Positions 51,528 to 52,604 of a stretch of 52,604 nt of DNA are shown here, one piece after another; the stretch's first letter is position 1; each line of letters opens with the position of its first letter. Source of the stretch: Collinsella sp. (GTDB lineage: Bacteria; Actinomycetota; Coriobacteriia; Coriobacteriales; Coriobacteriaceae). The stretch spans positions 1-52,604 of the forward strand of contig JAUMSH010000008.1 of the NCBI GenBank assembly GCA_031292915.1, read 5' to 3'. A program made the position numbers and the translations under genes. Under the pieces are notes generated by a model, which was not told the origin of the DNA, did no database searches, and saw nothing but the letters and a program-made list of their open reading frames with translations.

Positions 51528-51647
51528 TGCGCAGGTCCATACCATGCCGTGCGGACAGCTCAATAGAAAACACACGAACAACTGTTCTGTATACAGCCAT
51601 CTACCTGCTATGCTTTTGCTAAATAAGAGCGAGAGAAAGGGGACGCG

Positions 51648-52025
51648 ATGGAGCTGTTTGATGATCGGGTGGTTTTGTTTGAGAGCGACGAGGGCGGGGA
51701 GTACCTGCTTGTAACGTGTGAGCCGTCTGGCATGGGCGACCTGGTGGTTCGGCAGACGAGTGAGGGTCCGTTGACACAATGGTGCTTTGAGGAGTCGCCG
51801 CATGTGGTCGAGACGTTTGTGGCGCACGAGGGGCTTGTGGCGCTGGAGCAATTCTATGGAGTTGGGACTTCCAACCAGGTCGCGCGCATGCTGAGTATCT
51901 CGTTTACCGATTATGATTGTGCCCAGCGGGTGAGATCGCTCCTGAGGGAACTTGATGCCAAGTTCGACGTGATCGAAAAGCCAATCGATCGTACGGGGAA
52001 CAGCGGTATATGCGGAGCAGCATGA
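51648..52025 (+). CDS. Hypothetical protein
   Basis: A 125-residue acidic protein that I do not recognise. It is soluble, with a beta-rich first half (DRVVLFESDEGGEYLLVTCE) and a helical second half (FTDYDCAQRVRSLLRELDAKF). GAAAGGGG lies before the ATG. It stands alone between serS and tRNA-Arg. A DUF-type conserved protein of the same bacterial class is likely, but this is inference. Confidence 0.65.
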   Translation: MELFDDRVVLFESDEGGEYLLVTCEPSGMGDLVVRQTSEGPLTQWCFEESPHVVETFVAHEGLVALEQFYGVGTSNQVARMLSISFTDYDCAQRVRSLLRELDAKFDVIEKPIDRTGNSGICGAA

Positions 52026-52061
52026 CAAAACTGCATCCCACAAAAAAGTTTGAGATTGTGC

Positions 52062-52090
52062 TTGACTCCAATAGGCTAAAGTGGTTTTAT
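52062..52090 (+). promoter_or_regulatory. Promoter of the first tRNA-Arg
   Basis: TTGACT and TTTTAT are 17 bp apart, 12 bp before the tRNA. Confidence 0.6.
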
Positions 52091-52102
52091 ATGTCTTGCA
52101 CT

Positions 52103-52179
52103 GCGGCGTTACCTCAGCTGGATAGAGGGTCTGACTACGAATCAGAACGTCATAGGTTCGAATCCTATACGCCGCACCA
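52103..52179 (+). tRNA. tRNA-Arg (ACG), first copy
   Basis: A complete tRNA with acceptor GCGGCGT/ACGCCGC, discriminator A and encoded CCA. The anticodon ACG is at 52137-52139 in TCTGA/TCAGA, so it is a target for A34-to-I editing. The T-arm is ATAGGTTCGAATCCTAT. An identical second copy starts 431 bp further on. Confidence 0.97.
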
Positions 52180-52460
52180 ATCGAACTTAAAGCCTCCGGC
52201 AACGGGGGCTTTTCTTTTATGGCAACACCGCATGGATTCGAACCTCGGTCGAGGCGCGGGCGTCAAGAAAACGCGGAGCGTTTTTAGCCCTCGGGCGAGT
52301 CCGCCGGCAGGCGGGCGAAGCCGGTGCGGATCCGCGCAGCGGATGCGCGGAATCCTATACGCCGCACCAATTGAAATCGAAAGCCTCCGGCAACGGGGGC
52401 TTTTCTTTTACGTCGGCACTGCATGGATTCGAACCTCGGTCGAGGCGCGAGCGTCTTAAT
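52154..52460 (+). repeat. tRNA-Arg tail units: one full and one truncated
   Basis: The 22-nt stretch 52160-52181 (tRNA 3' end) recurs at 52350-52371, and both are followed by near-identical terminators. Between them, 52234-52245 is an exact reverse complement of the T-arm 52154-52165. AAAACGC-GGA-GCGTTTT (52268-52284) and the GC-rich block shared with the tRNA-Leu unit follow. After the second terminator a second inverted T-arm appears (52425-52436), and about 18 nt of the next core follow. Similarity stops near 52455, so the second unit is broken off. The unit length is 190-191 bp. Confidence 0.85.
52189..52218 (+). terminator. Terminator of tRNA-Arg
   Basis: AAAGCCTCCG-GCAA-CGGGGGCTTT followed by TTTCTTTT. 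It is repeated at 52380-52409. Confidence 0.88.
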
Positions 52461-52492
52461 CATCACTTCGTAAAATTTTTCCAAATTGTCGC

Positions 52493-52521
52493 TTGACCCA
52501 TCGAGGGGTCACGTGCATAAT
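52493..52521 (+). promoter_or_regulatory. Promoter of the second tRNA-Arg
   Basis: TTGACC and CATAAT are 17 bp apart, 12 bp before the tRNA. Confidence 0.75.
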
Positions 52522-52533
52522 AAACCGTGCGTT

Positions 52534-52604
52534 GCGGCGTTACCTCAGCTGGATAGAGGGTCTGACTACGAATCAGAACGTCATAGGTTCGAATCCTATA
52601 CGCC
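52534..52604 (+). tRNA. tRNA-Arg (ACG), second copy, cut by the window end
   Basis: All 71 visible bases are identical to the first tRNA-Arg, including the anticodon ACG. The last bases of the acceptor stem lie outside the window. Whether it also has a tail unit cannot be seen. Confidence 0.95.

Noticed and set aside
52010..52459. 149-codon open frame across tRNA-Arg and its tail unit
   Set aside because: It reads straight through a tRNA gene and terminators, so it cannot be a real protein gene.

Overview
The window looks like a chromosome segment of a Collinsella-type Coriobacteriia (Actinomycetota). It has high GC, dense co-directional genes with good Shine-Dalgarno sequences, mannose-family PTS transport, a T-box controlled pheST operon, a Gram-positive Tad pilus locus without a secretin, and no rRNA or phage genes. 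The genus is inferred from overall gene style, not from a marker-gene comparison. Most of the window is core chromosome.

Layout. 1-2,890: end of a PTS operon with a SIS-domain deglycase and IIC and IID components, probably for Amadori (fructosamine-type) compounds. 2,890-7,730: accessory patch with an AlbA_2/HATPase regulator preceded by two identical-geometry operator clusters, an HNH nuclease and several small unknown genes. 7,900-14,820: tRNA-Val, an EamA transporter, a DUF4012 surface protein, glmM and an M32 carboxypeptidase. 14,940-19,180: T-box, pheS and pheT. 19,150-22,000: a nickel ECF-type transporter (nikMN-nikQ-nikO) behind a near-perfect NikR-type operator. 22,060-24,400: a Zn-PLPC-like protein and a Vsr/DUF559-like protein that converge on the same CTAG, followed by an inverted-repeat region. 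24,350-30,490: pyruvate kinase, a P2-type cation ATPase with a structured leader, and rsgA. 30,690-40,280: a complete single-operon Tad pilus locus of about 9.6 kb that ends with a DUF192 gene. 40,280-40,890: a toxin-antitoxin-like pair. 41,010-52,604: tRNA-Phe, a GH5-like protein, rsmI, metG, rsmA, tatD, tRNA-Leu, an SPFH protein, rlmH, proC, a 57-residue membrane protein, serS, a hypothetical gene and two tRNA-Arg genes.

The most unusual signal is found downstream of three of the four complete tRNA genes (Phe, Leu, Arg). Each is followed by its own terminator, then a 12-13 nt inverted copy of its own T-arm about 69 nt away, then a block of GC-rich hairpins. A direct repeat of that tRNA's 3' end and terminator follows, 186-190 bp further on. 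The Leu and Arg hairpin blocks share identical segments. The Phe block has unrelated sequence but the same architecture. After tRNA-Arg a second, truncated unit begins. I do not recognise a named element with this layout.

The second strongest signal is the leader of the cation ATPase. It contains two hairpins whose loops are perfectly complementary over 7 nt, an alternative pairing that would disrupt the inner stem of the second hairpin, and a Shine-Dalgarno sequence buried in that hairpin. This is the layout of a translational riboswitch or another regulated leader.
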